From Powellomyces hirtus (lineage: Eukaryota; Chytridiomycota; Chytridiomycetes; Spizellomycetales; Powellomycetaceae), in NCBI GenBank assembly GCA_025526995.1, contig JAHLKG010000010.1, positions 496,001-560,000 of the forward strand: a stretch of 64,000 nt of DNA. Reading direction: 5' to 3'. The notes under the pieces were generated by a model. That model ran no database searches, was not told where the DNA came from, and was given only the letters and a program-made list of their open reading frames with translations. Below, piece by piece: positions 51,701 through 60,889 of this stretch. The translations under genes and the position numbers were made by a program. Positions within the stretch are counted from its first letter, which is position 1; the number at the start of each line of letters is the position of its first letter.

Positions 51701-53357
51701 TCAGGAGGATGACGTCGAATACACCGTGGAGGCAATTATCGACGAGCGCCGCGGTAAGGCGCACACGAAAGAGTACTTGGTTAAGTGGGAGGGATATCAA
51801 GAACCTACGTGGGAGTCCCGACTTTCACTACTCGATACTACCGCATTGGATGACTGGGAGAATCAAGTCGCCGCATACGATGTCGGCACACGACGAAATG
51901 ACCCCATTGCTGCATACGCCGCCCGCGCGCGGACTCAAGCAACGATCAACGAAGACGCCATGACATGGAAGCAAGCGATGAAAACCCCTCAGAAGGAGGA
52001 ATTTCTTAAGGCTGCACGCATCGAGTACCAATCCCTGGTCGACAACGGCACATGGGAGCTCACCAAGCGTCCACGTAACAAGCGCGTGATCGGCACAACA
52101 TGGGTTTTTCGAACGAAGGTCAATCCCAATGGCACCTTTAACAAGTTCAAAGCCAGAGCAGTGGCTCAAGGCTTCTCTCAACAACCCGGTCGCGACTTTG
52201 GTGATACATACTCACCGACGCTACCATTCACAGCGCTACACCTCTTCTTGACGTATTGTGTTCAGCACGGGCTGGACATCCACAGTATGGACGCTGTCAC
52301 CGCCTTCCTTAACAGTGATATTGATAAGGATATCTATATCGAGCAGTTTGAGGGATTCGAAGATCCGGATCACCCCAAAGGCGATTGGGTCCTGAAGCTA
52401 CTGAAAGCTCTCTACGGCGTGAAGCAATCACCTCTTCTTTGGTATGAGACCTTGAAGACTGCACTGTTGAAGCTCGGCTACGAAGCGGTTTCCGTATGCC
52501 CGTGTATCTTTTTCAAGTACGCGACAGACGACCGTACACCTCCGTCGAACGACAACTTGGTCCTTATTATGGTCTTTGTCAACGACCTGCTGATTGCAGC
52601 AAAGGATCAGGAGATTCTGGCGAACAGCAAAATGGAGCTACATTCGAAGTTCAAGTTTACAGAACAAGGTCGCATCACTAGTCACCTTGGTCTCGTCTAC
52701 AAGTATGACTTTGAGTCTCCGGTTCGTACCCTCGAAATCTCAAATGTCAAGTACATCGACGACGCTCTTGAACAATTCGGCATGAGCGACTGCCATCCTG
52801 TCTCCAGTCCGTACGCCATGTCAGCGCGTAACAAACAACCGGAGGATTCGACCCCATTCACGAATCTGAAAATGTATCAGGAAGCAGTGGGGGTCCTCAC
52901 TTGGGCCTCCATTACATGGCGATGGGATATCGCCACTGCAGTCGGTTACGTTGCGCGCCACGTCGCCGCACCTACCAACTCCGACTGGAACAACGTTAAA
53001 CGCATTTTCCGCTATTTGAAGGGTACTCGCGGTTATGCCCTCAAGTTTACATCCGAAAGAAATGATCCGCGTGGCTTACGCGTATTCACGGATGCGGATT
53101 ATGCAGGAGAACTCACCGACCGGACGTCCACTACAGGTATTTTGGCCCTTTACAATGGGTTTCCTGTTCTGTGGAAAAGCAGCAAGCAGAAGTGCACCGC
53201 ACAAAGTACGACCGAAGCGGAGTATATAGCTGCCAGCACGGCCACAACGAAGCCAAATGGCTACGCCAACTCTTGGCGGAAGTTTTGGGACCTCAACCGG
53301 ATTACAAATCTCCACCGGTCCCTCTCCATGTTGATAATCAGAGCGCTGGGGCCTTGA
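48777..53357 (+). CDS. gag-pol: Copia D2 gag-pol polyprotein with integrase chromodomain, frameshifted in RNase H
   Basis: One 1526-codon frame, the longest in the window. Gag with knuckle CWACGDPKHRTQEC (residues about 474-487); protease LIDSGATDHMT (about 531); integrase HARLGH...CEAC finger (about 667-715), catalytic D (HSDLQGP), D (RTDRGTKYF) and E (NGIAERW); GTKGYLVWD block; chromodomain at about 980-1033 with cage residues Tyr (EYTVE), Trp (VKW) and Tyr (EGY); RT with KAFLNSD-type blocks and FVND at 52575-52586 (FVDD in D3); RNase H DADYAGELTDR. A one-base loss near 53239 shifts the last part, which resumes as GHNEAKWLRQLL in the next frame. RT is probably inactive (Asp to Asn). Confidence 0.92.
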   Translation: MSPEMVGNETSPRYTRSMLRRLTGRQTPGSNTLQRAVERAAKKSARVPGEWTSPDNGGKSAGNDTLAEPTPLSVDTNEGDDALGGRTRNIDRRNGKVDTRPLSSSTDDHRTINYSTPAAFPSGESANTVHFRPREADVDRIDRLENSLAQLTEMLQMKWRMDQDVNIPVNPQVRTAQRRVRTPSSTRNDGFAAPWTEYNQEIGAQQDYQRSPFERRPTSPTSSIHSVTTKIVNSRGAKAFVDGTLKDIGSYNGEANMVKLRTFIDKIETVVKYKMVPPEFLVDFVATKLTGWAYTWWQSLSPNKRNAITTWHDFEDVDSGRTNTGLRSALLARFAPRNHTRDSLQKLRELRPKGRMDEYITQFNMLAFSLPKTPDYVLQDYFINALTPDLAALVQANEENITDLSSLQAAASRIAANMAKKPSGTTTDMRPGAAHTDASKKQKGGKNHGEKSANGKKDKESTPSNKGQTQKSGCWACGDPKHRTQECEVLKKFKSEMEKNKTKQSSDGAVSTNAVEALHVWVRQEQPYEALIDSGATDHMTPHKATLDHSTVYSDVRAVMLADKTSLPSTVRGTVRVEVNDYPNPLELGGVLHVPGLRRDLVSVAKCNDQGVDVLFKSNGDVIFTRDGKEIAKGVRRNNAYYLQGTLLSESLWSDSEACTVEVSPTLAHARLGHVGKHVLEKMASVTDGWSVVGDLSDFKDCEACVLGKAARLPFSLGNAEAREICELIHSDLQGPFRLPGYEGSRYSLEFIEHTSRYVTVFPIPSKDSAVILDKFLIYKAWIEKQTDRQIKILRTDRGTKYFGEVLEYLLENGITHQKSAAYSSQQNGIAERWHHTALDRVRATFADTKLPRRFWPALLVAAGYIYSLTYNRINKKTPHEILFGRRPDVAHLRRIGCVAYSVLTSKGHDKMGNRAKKAYLVGYAQPSGTKGYLVWDPITDKVEVSRDVIFKEDLGLVPKYQQDPAHLDLLDEVGQEDDVEYTVEAIIDERRGKAHTKEYLVKWEGYQEPTWESRLSLLDTTALDDWENQVAAYDVGTRRNDPIAAYAARARTQATINEDAMTWKQAMKTPQKEEFLKAARIEYQSLVDNGTWELTKRPRNKRVIGTTWVFRTKVNPNGTFNKFKARAVAQGFSQQPGRDFGDTYSPTLPFTALHLFLTYCVQHGLDIHSMDAVTAFLNSDIDKDIYIEQFEGFEDPDHPKGDWVLKLLKALYGVKQSPLLWYETLKTALLKLGYEAVSVCPCIFFKYATDDRTPPSNDNLVLIMVFVNDLLIAAKDQEILANSKMELHSKFKFTEQGRITSHLGLVYKYDFESPVRTLEISNVKYIDDALEQFGMSDCHPVSSPYAMSARNKQPEDSTPFTNLKMYQEAVGVLTWASITWRWDIATAVGYVARHVAAPTNSDWNNVKRIFRYLKGTRGYALKFTSERNDPRGLRVFTDADYAGELTDRTSTTGILALYNGFPVLWKSSKQKCTAQSTTEAEYIAASTATTKPNGYANSWRKFWDLNRITNLHRSLSMLIIRALGP

Positions 53358-54061
53358 TTCAGTCCAAGGCTATCAACCAACGCACCAAACACATCGACGT
53401 TCGGTACCACGCTATATGCGATTCGTTCGCGAAGCAAATTATCGAAATCATCGACACCAATACGGACGATCAACTGGCGGACATCTTTACGAAGCCTTTT
53501 CCCACTGTGAAACATAAGGACACTGTCCTCAGGATTACGAATGGGACTCATATATTTGATGAAAGGATACGCAATGAGGGCGCGTCTACGGAAGCACACC
53601 GAGCTCAAGTGTTACTCGCTGAATGTCAGGAGAACTACTCACAACACTGGCTTACCTTGGCTACTACACCGCAATTGCGGAACCCGAAGCAATGCCTCCC
53701 AAGGAGAATGGGCCTGCCCCTCCTCCATCATCTTCATCGCTTGAGGGTGAGCGTCGGCTTGAAGAACCCGATGGTCCCTCCAACTCCTCGGCTGCCCCCT
53801 CCTCCTCCTCCTCTTCCTCATCATTATATGGAGCTTCACGCTCCAGGATGTCCCACATCCTTTTCACCTCCGCTACAGACTTCTTGTCCGCAGCCCTCTT
53901 CTTCGCCTGGGCCGCATCCTTGCCCTTCCCAACCGCCAGCTTCCGGCTCCGCCGGTCCTCTAGTATGGACCTCAGTCCATCAAGCGTCCCGGTCGCCCGT
54001 GCGCGACCCAGAGGCGTACCAGACCTCGCCTGGTCTTTCACCCGGTCTTTCGCCTGCTTGA
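53358..54061 (+). pseudogene. pol: Remainder of D2 RNase H after the frameshift
   Basis: Frame-shifted continuation: KAINQRTKHIDVRYHAIC and ADIFTKPFPTVKHKDTV, then an open proline-rich tail to a stop at 54061. In D1 and D3 that tail is longer. I do not think the tail is translated as pol, because substitutions favour the opposite strand. Confidence 0.7.
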
Positions 54062-54353
54062 TGTGACGTTCAAGGACCCCTTGACGGTCCTTGCGGTGGA
54101 ACTGTCGGGCATGCGCTGCCGACATCGTTCGAATCTCCGCTCGGGACAACCCCGCAGCGGGTGCGCCTCCCTGTGGCGCAGAGGGCACCACTGACGACGG
54201 CACAGCAGGCGCTGTGGTCGTCGCAGGAGCGGTTACCGGCGGTCCTGTCTTTCTTGCCGTCTGCTTCGCTTTGCCCGAACCTGACAACTACACCGGCACA
54301 TAGTTAGAGCTTACGCCTCATTTGCGCGGATCTCATAGACGTACCCTAGCCAT
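53664..54353 (-). CDS. Antisense spliced gene of copia D2 (H3-tail-like protein)
   Basis: Exon 1 54353-54345, intron 54344-54288 (57 nt), exon 2 54287-53664; 210 residues. Donor, branch site and acceptor are as in D1. Versus D1, I count 11 substitutions in exon 2: 8 silent and 3 replacing (Ser-Phe, Arg-Gln, Glu-Lys) in this frame, but 9 replacing or stop-forming in the sense frame. KQTARKT is unchanged. This copy shows that the sense frame can be closed (TGA at 54059) while the antisense one stays open. Confidence 0.7.
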
Positions 54354-54469
54354 GCCTCGTCTTCTTAAATTGTAATAAATGGGGGTATGTGGGGTGTGTG
54401 CGCGGGGCTGTGTAGTAAAAGTAGATAGAGTAACTCTCTCACAGACAGACTGACAGGTCTGAGTGCGGG

Positions 54470-54709
54470 TGTTAGCACGTACAGACTCTGTCATCGAGTC
54501 ACAACTGCGCCATCGCAGGCCGTATTACGCGATCACGTGAACCCACGTGATCAACTCCGATATAAGTAGTTTTCCTTCCATACTTAATATATCGGTGGGG
54601 ACTTTTCTCTTTTTCTCCAGTAGAGCGGGATTAAGATACTTCGTTGTTCTGCTCAGCCAACTACCCTAAAGCTTCCTCAACTATCTACTCAGATACTCTC
54701 AGACCAACA
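54470..54709 (+). repeat. Copia D LTR shared by D2 (3') and D3 (5')
   Basis: 240 bp; preceded by GAGTGCGGG and followed not by a PBS but by ATAACAGCTCTGAC, the inverted end of D3's gag-protease segment. Confidence 0.92.
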
Positions 54710-56388
54710 ATAACAGCTCTGACATCACTATACACGGTTGAGTGATCCAAGGTCGCTTTGTGAGGTGTCATGTGGTCCGTAGCGCCAGAGTCGATGAGGG
54801 CTTCATACGGTTGTTCTTGGCGGACCCAGACGTGTAATGCTTCCACAGCATTTGTGCTAACAGCACCATCAGACGACTGCTTTGTCTTGTTCTTCTCCAT
54901 CTCGGATTTGAACTTCTTTAACACTTCGCACTCCTGTGTTCGGTGTTTAGGGTCTCCACAGGCCCAACAACCTGACTTTTGGGTTTGGCCTTTGTTTGAT
55001 GGAGTAGATTCCTTGTCCTTCTTGCCGTTCGCTGACTTCTCCCCGTGGTTCTTGCCACCCTTTTGTTTCTTAGAGGCGTCAGTGTGTGCGGCACCTGGTC
55101 GCATATCCGTTGTGGTCCCGCTAGGTTTCTTAGCCATGTTGGCGGCGATCCTGGATGCAGCGGCCTGTAAACTGCTCAAATCAGTTATGTTTTCTTCATT
55201 AGCCTGAACCAAGGCCGCAAGGTCTGGTGTTAGCGCGTTGATGAAGTAATCCTGAAGGACGTAATCCGGTGTTTTCAGCAGAGAGAATGCCAGCATATTA
55301 AACTGAGTGATGTACTCATCCATGCGGCCTTTGGGACGCAATTCCCGTAGTTTCTACAGCGAATCCCTAGTGTGGTTTCGTGGCGCGAACCGCGCCAGAA
55401 GGGCAGACCTGAGACCGGTGTTGGTTCTTCCTGAATCAACGTCTTCAAAGTCATGCCACGTCGTAATTGCGTTCCTTTTATTTGGTGAGAGCGACTGCCA
55501 CCAAGTGTATGCCCATCCTGTGAGTTTTGTGGCCACAAAATCCACGAGAAACTCGGGCGGAACCATTTCGTACTTCACAACTGTCTCGATCTTGTCGATG
55601 AACGTTCGAAGTTTGACCATATTGGCTTCCCCGTTGTAAGATCCAATATCTTTCAGCGTTCCATCCACGAAAGCCTTCGCACCTCGACTGTCGACGATTT
55701 TGGTCGTCATGCTGTGTATGCTCGATGTTGGTGATGTAGGGCGGCGTTCGAATGGAGAACGTTGGTAGTCCTGTTGAGCTCCAATCTCCTGATTGTACTC
55801 TGTCCACGGTGCAGCGAACCCGTCGTTGCGAGTGGGTGATGGTGTGCGTACGCGCCATTGCGCCGTACGTACTTGAGGGTTGGCCGGGATATTCACATCC
55901 TGATCCATGCGCCATTTCATTTGGAGCATTTCCGTTAGTTGGGCTAGAGAATTCTCAAGCCTATCTATCCTATCCACGTCCGCCTCATGCGGGCGGACAT
56001 GCACGGTGTTCGCTGATTCCCCACTTGGGAATGCCGCTGGAGTACTGTAGTTGATCGTTCTGTGATCATCTGTACTGCTTGATAGGGGACGGGTATCGAC
56101 CTTGCCATTGCGTCGGTCGATGTTTCGGGTACGCCCTTCCAATGCGTCGTTGCCCTCGTTGGCGTTGACGCTCAAAGGCGTTGGCTCTGCCGGTGTATCG
56201 TTACCGGCAGATTTCCCTCCATTGTCTGGTGATGTCCATTCACCAGGCACTCGTGCGCTCTTCTTAGCGGCACGTTCTACGGCTCGTTGTAGCGTATTGG
56301 ACCCTGGGGTCTGCCGACCCGTTAGGCGTCTTAACATACTACGAGTGTACCGGGGGCTCGTTTCGTTGCCTACCATTTCAGGGCTCAT
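54710..56388 (-). pseudogene. gag: Inverted gag and protease start of D3
   Basis: Minus-strand frame from ATG at 56388 (inside the reversed PBS, 56378-56392), identical in layout to D2 gag. One TAG at 55354-55356 replaces a Gln codon of D2. The knuckle CWACGDPKHRTQEC and protease LIDSGATDHMT are intact. It ends at AGAGCTGTTAT, the point where pol continues at 56633 on the other strand. Confidence 0.9.
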
Positions 56389-56392
56389 AACC

Positions 56393-56632
56393 TGTTGGTC
56401 TGAGAGTATCTGAGTAGATAGTTGAGGAAGCTTTAGGGTAGTTGGCTGAGCAGAACAACGAAGTATCTTAATCCCGCTCTACTGGAGAAAAAGAGAAAAG
56501 TCCCCACCGATATATTAAGTATGGAAGGAAAACTACTTATATCGGAGTTGATCACGTGGGTTCACGTGATCGCGTAATACGCCCTGCGATGGCGCAGTTG
56601 TGACTCGATGACAGAGTCTGTACGTGCTAACA
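56393..56632 (-). repeat. Copia D LTR in reverse orientation inside D3
   Basis: 240 bp, plus-strand TGTTGGTCTGAG to GTGCTAACA. Left: reversed PBS of the inverted gag. Right: GTTATGCTTGCTGAC, the pol continuation. Confidence 0.92.
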
Positions 56633-59600
56633 GTTATGCTTGCTGACAAAACATCACTACCCTCTACAGTTCGAGGTACGGTACAAGTAGAAGTAAACAA
56701 CTATCCGAATCCGCTCGAGTTGGGCGGAGTCCTGCATGTGCCAGGATTACGACGAGATCTTGTATCGGTAGCGAAATGCAACGATCAAGGCGTTGACGTG
56801 CTCTTCAAGTCGAATGGAGACGTCATTTTCACGCGAGACGGCAAAGAAATCGCCAAAGGCGTACGCCGCAACAACGCGTATTACCTGCAAGGTACGCTGC
56901 TGTCTGAAAGACTATGGTCAGATTCAGAAGCATGCACTGTTGAAGTCTCTCCTACACTCGCTCATGCTTGTCTTGGACACGTTGGCAAACACTTCCTGGA
57001 GAAGATGGCATCGGTTACGGACGGTTGGTCCGTAGTGGGGGATCTAAATGACTTCAAAGATTGTGAAGCCTGCGTGCTAGGAAAAGCCGCTCGTCTTCCA
57101 TTCTCCCTTGGAAATGTTGAAGCCAGGGAGATCTGTGAGCTGATTCATTCAGACCTACAGGGACCATTTCGTATCCCTGGTTATGAAGGATCACGCTATT
57201 CACTGGAGTTCATTGAACACACATCCAGATACGTGACTGTTTTCCCTATTCCTTCAAAGGACTCAGCAGTCATACTCGACAAGTTTCTCATCTACAAGGC
57301 TTGGATTGAGAAACAGACTGACCGACAAATCAAGATTCTACGTACGGATCGAGGCACCGAATACTTTGGCGAGGCTCTAGAGTACCTATTGGAAAATGGT
57401 ATCACTCATCAAAAGTCCGCGGCCTATTTGAGTCAGCAAAACGGGATTGCCGAACGATAGCATCGCACGGTGCTGGACAGGGTCCGCACCACCTTTGCGG
57501 ATATGAAACTACCTCGAAGATTCTGGCCTGCTTTACTGGTAGCAGCTGGATACATCTATTCCCTCACGTACAACCGCATCAACAAGAAGACGCCGCATGA
57601 AATACTGTTTGGCCGGCGTCCTGATGTCGCCCATCTTAGGCGTATCGGTTGTGTGGCGTATTCCGTTCTAACAAGCAAAGGACGCGATAAAATGGGGAAT
57701 CGAGCAAAGAAGGCTTACTTGGTAGGTTATGCTCAACCCTCAGGTACCAAGGGGTATCTGGTATGGGATCCTGTCACTGACAAGGTTGAAGTGTCACGAG
57801 ACGTGATCTTCAAAGAAGACTTGGGACTCGAGCCCAAATATCAGCAGGATCCAGCACATCTTGACCTCCTAGATGAGGAGAGTCAGGAAGATGACGTCGA
57901 ATACGCCGTGGAGGCGATTATCGACGAGCGCCGCAGTAAGGTGCACACAAAAGAGTACTTGGTTAAGTGGGATGGATATCAAGAACCTACATGGGAGTCC
58001 CGACTTTCACTACTCGATACTACCGCATTGGATGACTGGGAGAATCAAGTCGCCGCATACGATGTCGGCACACGACAAAATGACCCCATTGCTGCATACG
58101 CCGCCCGCGCGCGGACTCAAGCAACGATCAACGAAGACGCCATGACATGGAAGCAAGCGATGAAAACCCCTCAGAAGGAGGAATTTCTTAAGGCTGCACG
58201 CATCGAGTACCAATCCCTGGTCGACAACGGCACATGGGAGCTCACCAAGCGTCCACGTAACAAGCGCATGATCGGCACAACATGGGTCTTTCGAACGAAG
58301 GTCAATCCCGATGGCACCTTTAACAAGTTCAAAGCCAGAGCAGTGGCTCAAGGCTTCTCTCAACAACCCGGTCGCGACTTTGGTGATACATACTCACCGA
58401 CGCTACCATTCACAGCGCTACGCCTCTTCTTGGCGTATTGTGTCCAGCACGGGCTGGACATCCACAGTATGGACGCTGTCACCGCCTTCCTTAACAGTAA
58501 TATTGATAAGGATATCAATATCGAGCAATTTGAGGGATTCGAAGATCCGGATCACCCCAAAGGCGAATGGGTCCTGAAGCTAATGAAAGCTCTCTACGGC
58601 CTGAAGCAATCACCTCTTCTTTGGTATGAGATCTTGAAGACTGCACTGTTGAAGCTCGGCTACGAAGCGGTTTCTGTATGCCCGTGTATCTTTTTCAAGT
58701 ACGCGACAGATGACCGTACACCTCCGTCGAACGACAATTTGGTCCTTATTATGGTCTTTGTCGACGACCTGCTGATTGCAGCGCAGGATCATGAGATTCT
58801 GGCGAACAGCAAGAAGGAGCTACATTTGAAGTTCAAGTTTACGGAACAAGGTTGCGTAACCAGTCACCTTGGTCTCGTCTACAAATATGACTTCGACTCT
58901 CCTGTTCGTACCCTAAAAATCTCAAATGTCAAGTACATCGACGACGCTCTCGAACAATTCAACATGAGCGACTGCCATCCTGTCTCCACTCCGTACGCCG
59001 TGTCAGCGCGTAACCAACAACCGGAGGATTCGACCCCATTCACGAATCTGAAAATGTATCAGGAAGCAGTGGGGGTCCTCACTTGGGCCTCCATCACATG
59101 GCGATGGGATATCGCCACTGCAGTCGGTTATGTTGCGCGCCGTGTCGCCGCACCTACCAACTCCGACTGGAACAATGTTAAGCGCATTTTCCGCTATTTA
59201 AAGGGTACCCGCAATTATGCCCTCAAGTTTACATCCGAACGAAATGATCCGCGTGGCCTACGCGTATTCACGGATGCGGATTATACAGGAGAACTCACCG
59301 ACCGGACGTCCACTACAGGCATTTTGGCCCTTTACACTGGGTTTCCTGTTCTGTGGAAAAGCAGCAAGCAGAAGTGCACCGCCCAAAGTACGAGCGAAGC
59401 GGAGTATATAGCTGCCAGTACCGGCCACAACGAAGCCAAATGGCTACGCCAACTCTTGGCGGAAGTCTTGGGACCTCAACCGGATTACAAATCTCGACCG
59501 GTCCCTCTCCATGTCAATAATCAGAGGGCCGGGGCCTTGATTCAGTCTAAAGCTATCAACCAACGCACCAAACACATCGACGTTCGGTACCACGCTATAC

Positions 59601-60487
59601 GCGATTCGTTCGCGCAGCAAATTATTGAAATCATCGACACCAATACGGACGATCAACTGGCGGACATCTTTACGAAGCCTTTCCCAACTGTGAAACATAA
59701 AGACACTGTCCTGAGGATTACAAATGGGACTCATATATTTGATGAGAGAATACGCAATGAGGGCGCGCCTACGGAAGCACACCGAGCTCAAGTGTTACTT
59801 GCTGAATGTCAGAAGAATTACTCACAACACTGGCTTACCTTGGCATCTACACCGCAATTGCGGAACCCGAAGCAATGCCCCCCAAGGAGGATGGGCCTGC
59901 CCCTCCTCCATCATCCTCATCGCTTGAGGGTGAGCGTCGGCTTGGAGAACCCGGTGGTCCCTCCAACTCCTCGGCTGCCCCCTCTTCCTCCTCTTCCTCA
60001 TCATTATATGGAGCTTCACGCTCCAGGATGTCCCACATCCTTTTCACCTCCGCTACAGACTTCTTGTCCGCAGCCCTTTTCTTTGCCTGGGCCGCATCCT
60101 TGCCCTTCCCAACCGCCAGCTTCCGGCTCCGCCGGTCCTCTAGTATGGACCTCAGTCCATCAAGCGTCCCGGTCGCCCGTGCGCGACCCAGAGGCGTACC
60201 AGACCTCGACCGGTCTTTCACCCGGTCTTTGGCCTGCTCGATGTGACGTTCAAGGACACCTTGACGGTCCTTGCGGTGGAACTGTCGGGCATGCGCCGCC
60301 GACATCGTTCGAATCTCCGCTCGGGACAACCCCGCAGCGGGTGCGCCTCCCTGTGGCGCAGAGGGCACCACTGACGACGGCACAGCAGGAGCTGTGGTCG
60401 TCGCCGGAGCGGTTACCGGCGGTCCCGTCTTTCTTGCCGTCTGCTTCGCTTTGCCCGAACCTGACAACTACATCGGCACATAGTTAG
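56633..60487 (+). pseudogene. pol: Pol of D3 (integrase-chromodomain-RT-RNase H) with one in-frame stop
   Basis: Continuous with D2 pol from VMLADKTSLPS. TAG at 57458-57460 replaces the Trp of ERWH in the integrase near the catalytic Glu. The chromodomain (YAVEAII...YLVKWDGY...TWES, about 57900-58060) keeps its cage residues. RT has FVDD at 58757-58768, the only D copy here with both aspartates. RNase H is in frame to ADIFTKPFP and beyond. Confidence 0.9.
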
Positions 60488-60533
60488 AGCTTACGCCTCA
60501 TTTGCGCGGATCTCATAGACGTACCCTAGCCAT
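59847..60533 (-). CDS. Antisense spliced gene of copia D3 (H3-tail-like protein)
   Basis: Exon 1 60533-60525, intron 60524-60468 (57 nt), exon 2 60467-59847; 209 residues, one Glu fewer in the acidic run. The replacing differences from D1 that I see are few (Ala-Ser near residue 89 and two Ser-to-Pro in the tail), while most base changes are silent in this frame. The N-terminal KQTARKT is identical. It stays open although D3 gag-pol has two stops and an inversion. Confidence 0.7.
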
Positions 60534-60649
60534 TCCTTGTCTTCTTAAATTGCAATAAATGGGGGTATGTGGGGTGTGTGCGCGGGGCTGTGTAGTAAAA
60601 GTAGATGGAGCAACTCTCTCACTGCCAGACTGACAGGTCTGAGTGGGGG

Positions 60650-60889
60650 TGTTAGCACGTACAGACTCTGTCATCGAGTCACAACTGCGCCATTGCAGGG
60701 CCTATTACGTGATCACGTGAGCCCACGTGATCAACTCCGATATAAGTAGTTTTCCTTCCATACTTATAATATCGGTGGGACTTTTTCTCTTTTTCTCCAG
60801 TAGAGCGGGATTAAGATACTTCGTTGTTCTGCTCAGTCAACTACCCTAAAGCTTCCTCAACTATCTACTCAGATACTCTCAGACCAACA
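60650..60889 (+). repeat. Copia D3 3' LTR
   Basis: 240 bp; preceded by GAGTGGGGG. Next base onward is gypsy A pol (GATACGGCCCCGC), so this LTR marks an insertion in A2 whose left half is not here. Confidence 0.92.

Larger units (their letters stand above)
48533..54709 (+). mobile_element. Ty1/copia retrotransposon D2
   Basis: 5' LTR 48533-48772, PBS, almost intact gag-pol, antisense gene, 3' LTR 54470-54709 shared with D3. Left flank is copia E RNase H. The right side runs straight into D3, so no matching target duplication exists for D2 alone. Confidence 0.92.
54470..60889 (+). mobile_element. Ty1/copia retrotransposon D3 with its 5' third inverted
   Basis: Plus LTR, then leader-gag-protease on the minus strand (56392-54710), then a minus LTR (56393-56632), then protease-to-RNase H on the plus strand, antisense gene and plus LTR 60650-60889. 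The segment end carries ATAAC (54710-54714) and the pol resumes with GTTAT (56633-56637), a 5-bp duplication. Confidence 0.92.

Noticed and set aside
51709..51880. Explaining the D chromodomain as an inserted gypsy fragment
   Set aside because: It is in frame in three D copies and diverged from the A and B chromodomains, so it is an integral domain rather than a recent local insertion.
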